Assembly: GCA_001803225.1 (NCBI GenBank)
Contig: MHBF01000011.1
Span: 1 to 46,509 of the forward strand
Length of the DNA: 46,509 nt
Direction of reading: 5' to 3'
Source: Lentisphaerae bacterium GWF2_44_16
GTDB taxonomy: Bacteria; Verrucomicrobiota; Lentisphaeria; Victivallales; GWF2-45-14
Of this stretch, positions 36,098 to 44,084 are shown one piece after another. The notes under the pieces were generated by a model. That model ran no database searches. It saw only the letters and a list, made by a program, of their open reading frames with translations, and was not told where the DNA came from. A program made the position numbers and the translations under genes. Every line of letters starts with the position of its first letter. Within the stretch, counting starts at the first letter, position 1.

Positions 36098-38276
36098 TTT
36101 GCACCTGAGTAAATTCATCTTCCGCCCAGAGTTTAGCATATCTGCCGTTAAGTTTCATAAGTTCGTCGTGAGAACCTCTTTCAATTACCGCGCCTTTATC
36201 CAGAAGCACAATTTCATCCGCGTCGCGTATAGTACTCAGTCGATGGGCGATTATGAGGCATGTGCATCCTCTGCGCCTGAGGTTTTCATCGATTCGCTTT
36301 TCTGTTGCCGGATCAAGTGAATTCGTGGCCTCGTCGAGGACGAGGATCCTCGGGTTGCCGACAAGCGCCCTTGCTATTTCTATCCGTTGCTTCTGACCGG
36401 TAGAAAAATTCTTGCCGCCTTCCTCCACTTTACTGTCATATCCGTTAGGGCGCTGTGCCAAGACATCGTTGATGCACGCGTCCCTGCAGGCTTTGTCTAC
36501 ATTTTCCATTGGAACAGTCTCGTCCCAGAGAGTCAGGTTATCCATAACGGTGCCTTCAAAAAGAAAAATTTCCTGGTCCACCATTGACAGGGAATTTCTG
36601 AGAATGTAGTTGGGGACATTCTGGCGGGGGACACCGTCAAACAGTACTTCCCCCGACCATGGCTGATGGAGTCCGGCCACAACTTTGGCCACCGTTGATT
36701 TCCCGCTGCCGGAACTTCCCGTCAATGCTATTCGATAGCCCGGCTTGAATGTAAGATTGAAATCCTTTATGAGGGGCGCTTCGAGCGGATTGTATCCGAA
36801 ACTTATGTTTTTAAGTTCCACATTTCCGGTAAGGTCTTTGTCCAAAAGCATGTCCCACTTTTTTTCCATTCTTTCATCTATGTTAGTGTCAAGCGGATAG
36901 TCTATCACATCATCAAGCCTTTTCATACATGCCGTAGCGTCCTGGACTGACCCGCCGAGGGCCACAAGCTGCATAACCGGCGCTATAAAAAATTCCATCA
37001 GCATCTGAAACGCCACAAGCTCGCCGACCGTCATTTTGCCATTCATTATCAGGAGCGCGCCCGCGCAAAGAACGATAGCGCTGTTTGCCAGCATAAGGAA
37101 CTGCGGCATGACGACCATTTGCTGGACAGTTCTTCCAAGCTGTTGCGAACAGGTGGCCGCCTTTGCCTGAAAACCGGCCCAGTAGTTGAATACGTCATCC
37201 TCGCCGGCTTGCGCCTTTATGGTTTCAATCATCTGGAAAGCGGCCATTGTAGTGGCTGTCATTTTCCCTTTTTCCTGCATCACTCTTAAACACATGTCGC
37301 GCCGTGAACGTGACATCTTGCTCAGAAACGCGAAGTTTGCCATCACCGTAATCACGCCTACAAGGGCTAAGGACCAGTTGTACATAAAAAGGGCGAGCCC
37401 GTAAAAGAAAACCATTATAATATTCAGGAAGGCAGTGGCAAGCTGTCCGGAAAAGATGTTTGCCAGAGTATCGTTCAACTGTGATCTCTGGGTTATTTCC
37501 GCGGCGTAGCGCTGTGAAAAAAACTGGATGGGCAGACGGAGAATGTGCCACATGAAACAACTGGTGCTTTTGAGGACCATCTTGGTTTGGGTGCGCAGAA
37601 GATAATACTGCTGCGCCCATGTAAGTATGGAACGTACAATCATCGTGATCGCAAGGCCTATAAGCAGCGGAGGCACCCAGTCATACATCTGCTTTACCAT
37701 TATTTTGTCCACAAATACACTCAGTAAAACCGGCACAGCCAGGCCGGGCAGAATAAGGAAAAGCGTAGCCAGCACAGCGAAAACAAGCCCGTCATTGAGT
37801 CCCTTCAGACGCCGGAGCACACGCTTAAATCCGGTAAGAAGCATACCTCTTTTTGTGAAGTTTTCACCCGGTTCGAAATACATTGCGACTCCGGTGAAAC
37901 TTTCATCGAATTCTTTCCAGCTTATGGTCCTGGGCCCGGTAGCCGGATCGTTGATAAAGACTTTGCCTTTGGAACATCCCTCAATCACAATAAAATGACA
38001 GAAATTCCAGAAAACGATCACAGGCATTTTTACCGTATCGAAAAGCGAGGCCGGTTCCTTTTTGAAAAATTTCCCTTTCAGTCCGTACTTTTGGGCAGCT
38101 TTGGATATATTGTCGGCCCTGCTGCCGTCGCGTGAAACGCCGCAGTCGCGCCTAAGTTCTTCGAGCGGCACATTACAGCCGTAGTAGGCAAGGATGATGC
38201 CTAATGCGGCGGCCCCGCATTCAACGGCTTCCATCTGTAATACAGTCGGAGTATATGCTATTTTAGTTTTTATCAA
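36090..38276 (-). CDS. C39 peptidase-containing ABC exporter of the NHLM type (ABC1)
   Basis: A 728-aa protein that removes double-glycine leaders while exporting the cargo. The N-terminal C39 peptidase has catalytic Cys20 (in VECGAAALG), His94 (in CHFIVIEG) and Asp110 (in NDPATG). A six-helix membrane domain spans about 160-440 and the ATPase shows GSSGSGKST, the slightly unusual signature FSTGQKQR and ILVLDEATNSLD. All catalytic residues are present, so it should be active. Natural substrates are probably the four Nif11-leader RTX proteins and the 92-aa protein encoded upstream. The gene begins with TTG: an in-frame stop lies four codons upstream, and the next ATG (residue 15) would leave only five residues before the catalytic Cys. 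Confidence 0.93.
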   Translation of the reverse strand: MIKTKIAYTPTVLQMEAVECGAAALGIILAYYGCNVPLEELRRDCGVSRDGSRADNISKAAQKYGLKGKFFKKEPASLFDTVKMPVIVFWNFCHFIVIEGCSKGKVFINDPATGPRTISWKEFDESFTGVAMYFEPGENFTKRGMLLTGFKRVLRRLKGLNDGLVFAVLATLFLILPGLAVPVLLSVFVDKIMVKQMYDWVPPLLIGLAITMIVRSILTWAQQYYLLRTQTKMVLKSTSCFMWHILRLPIQFFSQRYAAEITQRSQLNDTLANIFSGQLATAFLNIIMVFFYGLALFMYNWSLALVGVITVMANFAFLSKMSRSRRDMCLRVMQEKGKMTATTMAAFQMIETIKAQAGEDDVFNYWAGFQAKAATCSQQLGRTVQQMVVMPQFLMLANSAIVLCAGALLIMNGKMTVGELVAFQMLMEFFIAPVMQLVALGGSVQDATACMKRLDDVIDYPLDTNIDERMEKKWDMLLDKDLTGNVELKNISFGYNPLEAPLIKDFNLTFKPGYRIALTGSSGSGKSTVAKVVAGLHQPWSGEVLFDGVPRQNVPNYILRNSLSMVDQEIFLFEGTVMDNLTLWDETVPMENVDKACRDACINDVLAQRPNGYDSKVEEGGKNFSTGQKQRIEIARALVGNPRILVLDEATNSLDPATEKRIDENLRRRGCTCLIIAHRLSTIRDADEIVLLDKGAVIERGSHDELMKLNGRYAKLWAEDEFTQVQNA

Positions 38277-38349
38277 TGGTTTCAGTTAAATCTTTCATCA
38301 GGAATATTTTCAATACTCAGGATGAACATACAGGATTTAATATACTTTT

Positions 38350-39255
38350 TCAATCTTGACCAATATCTTTTTCAACACCAAAAGATTCAGTGCATGAATC
38401 TGTAAGTTTCTCCATCAGCTTTTCGAATATCTTCAACAGAGATGTATTCCATTCATAAATGATGAAACATCCTTTTTCGGGGCCGTACATAGCGTGAAGC
38501 CAATACGCGTGAATGACAGTCTGGATTATTATCCCGCGCATTCCATTTGCTACCGGATCATTGTAAATCTGCGTGTACCTGATGGTGTCGGGGTTTATAC
38601 GGTGAGTTATAAACCAGCCGGCAACAGAATCGTCCTTGAGGATCGCGAAACTGTTCAGCTTCTCCATCTTTTCCGGTTCCCTGAAAGGGGTATTGTCATC
38701 AGTCCAGCCGCCGGGCTGATTATGCCTGCTCTTTATCTGGGCGATTTTCTCGGGCTGAAGTTCACACCATTTTACCAGTTCGAAACCTTTGGGAAGCAGG
38801 GCATTCTTATATTTTTCATAGCGGGGGTTTTCCTGTATCTCGCGGTAAAGGTTTTCGCGTGAAAAATATATAAGCTTCATTCTTTTTTGCGGTTTGCTCC
38901 AGCCGTTTTTTTCGAAAAGCCGTTTTACGGCCCCGAAGGACGGCATCGCGGAAGTGAATGCCGCCTTGATTTTTGAGCATCCGGCGGCAGCGGCTTTTTT
39001 CTCGAACTGTTTCAGGAGCATGGATGCGATGCCTTTTTTCCTGAAAAACGGATTTACGTAGACAGAGAGCATTTCAGCTTCTTTGTTCTCAAAGCGTCCC
39101 AGTATCAGGCCGGACACTTTATTGCCGGAGTAAGAGGCGAGGGCGCAGATGCCCTTGCCTCTGCCTGTCATATCAAGCATAGGCCGATAGTTTGGAAAAG
39201 TCATTTTCCGTAAGTCTGCGGACGGATTTCCAGTCAATTCTCTTAGCAAAAGCAT
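38350..39255 (-). CDS. Two-domain GNAT-family acyltransferase
   Basis: A 301-aa protein. The first half (about 1-130) is a standard GNAT domain, with the acetyl-CoA-binding motif A in VNPFFRKKGIASMLLKQFE. The second half (about 140-290) resembles a further, degenerate GNAT-like fold. GNAT enzymes transfer an acyl group from acyl-CoA to amines, often the N-terminus or lysines of proteins. It is encoded between the RTX genes and the exporter, so it may acylate the RTX proteins, in loose analogy to HlyC-type activation; HlyC itself is unrelated in detail. The intergenic ribosome-binding-site segment GAGATATTAGCATG of the RTX genes is repeated just before it, ahead of the chosen ATG at 39255. Confidence 0.8.
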   Translation of the reverse strand: MLLLRELTGNPSADLRKMTFPNYRPMLDMTGRGKGICALASYSGNKVSGLILGRFENKEAEMLSVYVNPFFRKKGIASMLLKQFEKKAAAAGCSKIKAAFTSAMPSFGAVKRLFEKNGWSKPQKRMKLIYFSRENLYREIQENPRYEKYKNALLPKGFELVKWCELQPEKIAQIKSRHNQPGGWTDDNTPFREPEKMEKLNSFAILKDDSVAGWFITHRINPDTIRYTQIYNDPVANGMRGIIIQTVIHAYWLHAMYGPEKGCFIIYEWNTSLLKIFEKLMEKLTDSCTESFGVEKDIGQD

Positions 39256-39283
39256 AAGGCATTCTCTGGCATGCTAATATCTC

Positions 39284-40429
39284 TTATTTATAACTAATTA
39301 CTTTTTCGAGATCTTTTTCACTCAGTTGCTGGCCGCTGATTGTAATGGAGCCTCTATCGTCGCCGAGACTTATAATGGTATTACCGTCCTGATGGGAAAC
39401 ACTGATATTCTCCGCGGCGGCCCCGGATATTTCAATCTTATCCTGCGAGTTGTTAAAGTCGGTGATAGTGTCATTGCCGTCTCTGGCGGAGAATGTAAAA
39501 GTATCACTGTCGGCCCCGCCGGAGAGAATGTCGTTGCCTGACCCGCCGGAGATCGAATCATTGCCGCTGCCGCCATAGATTTTGTCATCGCCGGAGTTGC
39601 CTGATATTGTATCATTCCCAGTACCGCCGTTCAGGGTATCATTGCCGCTCGAATCGACTATGACATCATCCCCCGCCCCGCCGTCGACATAATCATTGCC
39701 TCTCCCGCCATCGATAGTATCATTGCCATCTCCACCATTGATAGTATCAAAACCATAATCTCCGCCAAAGATCTTATCATTACCCGTCCCGCCGTCGATA
39801 CTATCATCGCCAGAACCGCCATCAATACTATCATTGTCTGCTCCGCCATGGATAGTATCATCACCGTAACCGCCGTCAATGGTGTCATCGCCGGCCCCGC
39901 CATCAATGCTATCCCTGCCATATTCCTTTCCGCCATAGATAGAGTCATTGCCATTGCCGCCGTAGAGAGTATCATTATCCCTCCCGCCGTCGATAGTATC
40001 ATTGCCATTGCCGCCGTCGATTTTATCATCGTCGGGGCCACCACTGACATAATCATTGCCTTCCCCCCCCATGAGACTGTCATTGCCATAGCCGGTGGAG
40101 ACTATATCATTCCCCCCCCTGCCGTCGACAGTATCATCGCTCCAGCCAATCCCGACGTAGAGCTTATCATCGCCTTCGGTACCTGTAACGTTTGAACCTT
40201 TACCGCCTATCACGCTTTCGAGCATGGACTCATCCATTTCCAGATCGGGACAGCTTTCAAGGAACGCGAAGTAATCCTCCTCCGAGAAGCTGTATCCCAT
40301 TTCAGCGGCTTTTCTGAGAATGCTTTTCACTTTGGAAGGGTCGATGGTGGCTAAGGCCTTCATTTCCGCGTAAAGCGCCGGTTCTGCTTTGAGTGCCGCG
40401 TAAAATTTCTGCGCGTTTTCAAGTGACAT
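39284..40429 (-). CDS. Nif11-leader RTX repeat protein 4
   Basis: A 381-aa secreted-type protein. Residues 1-76 are a Nif11-like leader (MSLENAQKFYAALKAEP...FLESCPDLEMDES) ending VIGGK, with a Gly-Gly cleavage site at 75-76. About 25 glycine/aspartate-rich nonapeptides (GGxGNDxI) follow, which in RTX proteins bind calcium and fold as a parallel beta-roll. The C-terminal ~70 residues (DTFTFSARDGNDTITDFN..., ending KVISYK) match the usual end of RTX proteins. It is the most diverged of the four copies and the last in order, 28 bp before the GNAT gene. One segment (NDSIYGGKEYGRDSID) carries an insertion found similarly in copy 3. The leader points to export by the C39 transporter. Confidence 0.93.
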   Translation of the reverse strand: MSLENAQKFYAALKAEPALYAEMKALATIDPSKVKSILRKAAEMGYSFSEEDYFAFLESCPDLEMDESMLESVIGGKGSNVTGTEGDDKLYVGIGWSDDTVDGRGGNDIVSTGYGNDSLMGGEGNDYVSGGPDDDKIDGGNGNDTIDGGRDNDTLYGGNGNDSIYGGKEYGRDSIDGGAGDDTIDGGYGDDTIHGGADNDSIDGGSGDDSIDGGTGNDKIFGGDYGFDTINGGDGNDTIDGGRGNDYVDGGAGDDVIVDSSGNDTLNGGTGNDTISGNSGDDKIYGGSGNDSISGGSGNDILSGGADSDTFTFSARDGNDTITDFNNSQDKIEISGAAAENISVSHQDGNTIISLGDDRGSITISGQQLSEKDLEKVISYK

Positions 40430-40440
40430 GCTAATATCTC

Positions 40441-41490
40441 CTATTTATAAGTAATGACTTTATCGAGATCTTCTTTACTCAGTTGCTGATCGCTGATGGT
40501 AATGGAGCCGTTATAGCCGCCGAGATTGATAATGGTGTTGCCGTCCTGATGGGAAATACTGACATTCTCCGCTGTGACCCCGGATATTTCAATCTTATCC
40601 TGCGAGTTGTTAAAGTCGGTGATAGTGTCATTGCCGTCTCCCGCGGAGAATGCAAAAGTATCATTTCCCTCACCACCTGAAACCTTGTCATTGGCGATAC
40701 CGCCTGAAATCTTGTCATTGCCATCCCCGCCGTAGATTGTATCATTGCTTGATCCGCCGTCGATAGTGTCATCACCCGCGCCGCCATCGATAGTATCATT
40801 GCCAAAACCTCCGGCTATCTTGTCATTGCCATCCCCGCCCAGAAGGCTGTCATTACCCACCCCGCCTGAGATAGAATCATCACCCGCGCCGCCGTCAATG
40901 CTATTTTCTCCATATTCCTTACCGCCATCGATAGTATCATTGCCATCTCCGCCTGAGATAGAATCATCACCAGCCCCGCCGTCTATATTATCATCACCCG
41001 CGCCGCCGGAGATAGTGTCATTGCCTTCCCAGCCATCAATAGTATCATCACCCGCCCCGCCGATAAGACTATCATCTCCATCTCCGCCGTTAATAGTATC
41101 ATTGCCTGTTCCGCCGTCAATAGTGTCATTGCCATAACCGCCGGAAATATAATCAAGGCCATCCCCGCCGTTAATAGTATCATTGCCCGCCAGTCCGTCT
41201 ATATTATCATCTCCTGCGCTGCCGTTGAGACTATCATTGCCGTAGGTCCCTGTAATATTCTTGCCGCCGACCACGCCTTCGAGCATGGATTCGTCCAATT
41301 CCAGGTCGGGGCAGCTTTCCAGAAAGGAAAAGTAATCCTTTTCTGAGAACTCGTATCCCATTCCAGCGGCTTTATCTAGAATATATTTGACTTTGGAAGG
41401 GTCGCTGGTGGCCAATTCCTTCATTTCAGAGTAAAGTTCCGGCTTGGCTTTGACCGCCGCGTAAAATTTCTGCGCGTTTTCAATAGACAT
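40441..41490 (-). CDS. Nif11-leader RTX repeat protein 3
   Basis: A 349-aa paralogue: Nif11-like leader to VVGGK (Gly75-Gly76), about 22 RTX nonapeptides and the conserved RTX C-terminal domain ending KVITYK. The leader differs from copies 1 and 2 mainly at residues 20-45. The repeat block includes the KEYGENSID insertion shared in form with copy 4, so copies 3 and 4 look like closer relatives of each other than of 1 and 2. It follows copy 2 after 11 bases, with a GGAAATATAAGC ribosome-binding segment before the ATG. Confidence 0.93.
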   Translation of the reverse strand: MSIENAQKFYAAVKAKPELYSEMKELATSDPSKVKYILDKAAGMGYEFSEKDYFSFLESCPDLELDESMLEGVVGGKNITGTYGNDSLNGSAGDDNIDGLAGNDTINGGDGLDYISGGYGNDTIDGGTGNDTINGGDGDDSLIGGAGDDTIDGWEGNDTISGGAGDDNIDGGAGDDSISGGDGNDTIDGGKEYGENSIDGGAGDDSISGGVGNDSLLGGDGNDKIAGGFGNDTIDGGAGDDTIDGGSSNDTIYGGDGNDKISGGIANDKVSGGEGNDTFAFSAGDGNDTITDFNNSQDKIEISGVTAENVSISHQDGNTIINLGGYNGSITISDQQLSKEDLDKVITYK

Positions 41491-41501
41491 GCTTATATTT
41501 C

Positions 41502-42635
41502 CTATTTATATGTAATTACCTTTTCGAGGTCTTTTTCACTCAATTCCTGTCCGCTGATTGTAATTGAACCTTTATCGCCACCTAGATTGATAATGGTGTT
41601 GCCGTCCTGATGGGAAATACTGATATTGTCCGAGTTGGAACCGGAAATTTCGATTTTGTCCTCATCACTGTTAAAGTCGGTGATAGTGTCATTGCCGTCT
41701 CTGGCGGAGAATGTAAAAGTATCACTGCCTAAACCGCCGGTGATATTATCATTGCCGGAACCGCCGGAGATATCATCATTGCCCCAACCGCCTACGATAG
41801 TATCACTGCCATCACCGCCGGTGATACTATCATTGCCGGAACCGCCGTCGATAGTATCATCGCCCCATGCGCCGAAGATAGTATCACTGCCATCACCGCC
41901 ATCGATCCTGTCATCGCCATCACCGCCGATGATAATATCATTGCCGGAACCGCCGTCGATATAATCATTGTCGAAACCGCCGTCGATATAATCATTGCCA
42001 TCACCGCCGTCGATACTATCATTGCCGGAACCGCCGTCGATACTATCATTGCCGGAACCGCCGTCGATACTATCATTGCCGGAACCGCCGTCGATATAAT
42101 CATTGCCGTAACCGCCGGAGATAGTATCACTGCCGGAACCGCCGAATATAGTATCATTGCCGTAACCGCCGTCGATATAATCATTGCCGTAACCGCCGGA
42201 GATAGTATCATTGCCGAAACTGCCGTCGATATAATCATTGCCATCACCGCCGGAGAGACTATCATTGCCATCACCGCCGTCGATAGTATCATTGCCCCTC
42301 CCGCCGGAGAGACTATCATTGCCCCTCCCGCCGGAAATACTATCATTGTCATCACCGCCGGGGATAGTATCATCTCCGTTGCCTCCGTTGCTCTCTGAAA
42401 TGTTTTTACCGCCGACAACGCCTTCGAGCATGGACTCGTCCAATTCCAGGTCGGGGCAGCTTTCCAGAAAGGAGAAGTAATCCTTTTCTGAAAACGAATA
42501 TCCCATTTCAGCTGCTTTTTTGAGAATGCTTTCCACTTTGGAAGGGGCGCTGGTAGCTATGCCCTTCATTTCAGCGTAAAGCTCCGGGTTGGCTTTGACC
42601 ACCACGTAAAATTTCTGCGCGTTTTCAATAGACAT
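41502..42635 (-). CDS. Nif11-leader RTX repeat protein 2
   Basis: A 377-aa paralogue with the Nif11-like leader ending VVGGK at 75-77, about 24 RTX nonapeptides and the RTX C-terminal domain ending KVITYK. Three consecutive identical 27-bp units near 42012-42092 encode GGSGNDSID three times, and 107 bases (41855-41961) are identical to copy 1. Both point to recent repeat duplication and gene conversion. It starts 11 bases after the stop of copy 1, preceded by a TAGGAAACATC segment. Confidence 0.93.
   Translation of the reverse strand: MSIENAQKFYVVVKANPELYAEMKGIATSAPSKVESILKKAAEMGYSFSEKDYFSFLESCPDLELDESMLEGVVGGKNISESNGGNGDDTIPGGDDNDSISGGRGNDSLSGGRGNDTIDGGDGNDSLSGGDGNDYIDGSFGNDTISGGYGNDYIDGGYGNDTIFGGSGSDTISGGYGNDYIDGGSGNDSIDGGSGNDSIDGGSGNDSIDGGDGNDYIDGGFDNDYIDGGSGNDIIIGGDGDDRIDGGDGSDTIFGAWGDDTIDGGSGNDSITGGDGSDTIVGGWGNDDISGGSGNDNITGGLGSDTFTFSARDGNDTITDFNSDEDKIEISGSNSDNISISHQDGNTIINLGGDKGSITISGQELSEKDLEKVITYK
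41855..41961. repeat. 107-bp segment identical to 43000-43106
   Basis: Within RTX copy 2, these 107 bases are identical to 43000-43106 in RTX copy 1 (offset 1145), ending at a T/G difference at 41962/43107. Neighbouring nonapeptide codons differ, so a local conversion or unequal crossover is likely. Confidence 0.9.
42012..42092. repeat. Three identical tandem 27-bp units
   Basis: Three perfect copies of a 27-bp unit, each encoding one RTX nonapeptide (GGSGNDSID), lie in RTX copy 2. Exact identity, including silent sites, suggests very recent slippage or unequal exchange. Confidence 0.85.
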
Positions 42636-42646
42636 AATGATGTTTC

Positions 42647-43663
42647 CTATTTATATGTAATTACTTTTTCCAGGTCTTTTTCACTCAGTTCCCGGCCGCT
42701 GATTGTAATGGAACCTTTATCGCCACCTAGATTGATAATGGTGTTGCCGTCCTGATGGGAAATACTGATATTGTCCGAGTTGGAACCGAAAATTTCGATT
42801 TTGTCCTCATCACTGTTAAAGTCGGTGATAGTGTCATTGCCGTCCTTTGCTGAGAATGCAAAAGTATCATGGCCTGACCCGCCGGTGATAGTATCATTGC
42901 CAAAGCTGCCATTAATAGTATCATTGCCTGATCCACCATCAATAGTATCATCGCCATCATTGCCGAAGATATAATCATCTCCCTTACCGCCGGAGATACT
43001 ATCATCGCCCCATGCGCCGAAGATAGTATCACTGCCATCACCGCCATCGATCCTGTCATCGCCATCACCGCCGATGATAATATCATTGCCGGAACCGCCG
43101 TCGATAGTATCATTGCCGAAACCGCCGTCGATAGTATCATTGCCATCACCGCCGGAGATAGTATCTTTGCCATGCCCGCCATCGATCCTGTCATCGCCAT
43201 CCCCGCCGGAGAGACTATCATTGCCCCAACCGCCGTTGATCCTATCATTGCCTTCACCGCCGGAGATACCGTCATTGCCTGACCCGCCGTCGATATAATC
43301 ATTGCCTTCACCGCCGGAGATAGTATCTTTGCCGTCCCCGCCGTCGATAGTATCATCCCCATCCCCGCCGGAAATACTATCATTGCCATCACCGCCGGAG
43401 AGACTATCATCTCCGTTGTCCCCTGTAATGTTTTTACCGCCGACCACGCCTTCGAGCATGGACTCGTCCAATTCCAGATCGGGGCAGCTTTCCAGAAAGG
43501 AGAAGTAATCCTTTTCTGAAAACGAATATCCCATTTCAGCTGCTTTTTTGAGAATGCTTTCCACTTTTGAAGGGGTGCTGGTAGCTATGCCCTTCATTTC
43601 CGCGTAAAGTTCCGGCTTTGCTTTGACCGCCACGTAAAATTTCTGTGCGTTTTCAATAGACAT
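42647..43663 (-). CDS. Nif11-leader RTX repeat protein 1
   Basis: A 338-aa protein, first of the four RTX genes in transcription order. The leader (1-76) is almost identical to that of copy 2 and ends GVVGGK. About 20 RTX nonapeptides precede the C-terminal domain (DTFAFSAKDGNDTITDFN..., ending KVITYK). Classical RTX proteins lack a cleaved N-terminal leader and use an uncleaved C-terminal signal; here both features are present. AAAGGGTG lies seven bases before the ATG and the gene follows the 92-aa leader-like gene by 26 bases. Predicted product: a calcium-binding, acidic surface or extracellular protein. Confidence 0.93.
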   Translation of the reverse strand: MSIENAQKFYVAVKAKPELYAEMKGIATSTPSKVESILKKAAEMGYSFSEKDYFSFLESCPDLELDESMLEGVVGGKNITGDNGDDSLSGGDGNDSISGGDGDDTIDGGDGKDTISGGEGNDYIDGGSGNDGISGGEGNDRINGGWGNDSLSGGDGDDRIDGGHGKDTISGGDGNDTIDGGFGNDTIDGGSGNDIIIGGDGDDRIDGGDGSDTIFGAWGDDSISGGKGDDYIFGNDGDDTIDGGSGNDTINGSFGNDTITGGSGHDTFAFSAKDGNDTITDFNSDEDKIEIFGSNSDNISISHQDGNTIINLGGDKGSITISGRELSEKDLEKVITYK

Positions 43664-43689
43664 GCTTATACACCCTTTTCTTTGTATTT

Positions 43690-43968
43690 TTACTGCCTAT
43701 CTTCAGGCGGAAGGAAAATTCCTGCCGCTGATATGTTTTTCAGATCATCTTGAGTCAGTTCACCATCATAACAGTCTTTTGGGAACTCGATTGTGTTTTC
43801 TGCGTCTTTCGAGGCAAAATAATTTTCTATGGCATTCTCAAGATGAGCTTCACTCAGGAATTCCTTCAGCAATTCAGGATCTTTTTTAAGCGCGATGCGA
43901 AAATCCTTCACGTCATGCGCTGCCAGTGAAGATTCAAAATATTTTTCTATGAGCTCATTTTTCCCCAT
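43690..43968 (-). CDS. 92-aa leader-like protein (possible Nif11/NHLP-type precursor)
   Basis: A 92-aa acidic, helical protein. Residues 15-45 (SSLAAHDVKDFRIALKKDPELLKEFLSEAH) resemble the helical part of Nif11-type leaders, and the C-terminal part GELTQDDLKNISAAG resembles the end of NHLP/Nif11 leaders, with Ala-Ala-Gly where Gly-Gly or Ala-Gly is usual. Only nine residues (IFLPPEDRQ) follow, so it would be a very short core, an accessory recognition or chaperone protein, or a decayed precursor. It is encoded directly ahead of the four RTX genes, with AAGAGG before the ATG. Confidence 0.75.
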   Translation of the reverse strand: MGKNELIEKYFESSLAAHDVKDFRIALKKDPELLKEFLSEAHLENAIENYFASKDAENTIEFPKDCYDGELTQDDLKNISAAGIFLPPEDRQ

Positions 43969-44084
43969 GATAAAAAACCTCTTCTTGTTTATAAATTAAC
44001 AAAAGTAGCGAAAAAGTAACATGTTTTCCCCAAAAAAACTGATTTTTTACAAAATATATTCACATATCCGTTGAAAGTTCAGGA

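Noticed and set aside
39848-43508. Plus-strand Pro/Ser/Val-rich repetitive ORFs opposite the RTX genes
   Set aside because: They are the complement of the Gly-Asp nonapeptide repeats; the leader, Gly-Gly site and C-terminal domain are all on the minus strand.
39284-43663. Calling the RTX proteins haemolysins or toxins
   Set aside because: Only the calcium-binding repeats and RTX C-terminus are seen; there is no pore-forming or enzyme domain and no HlyC-type activator.
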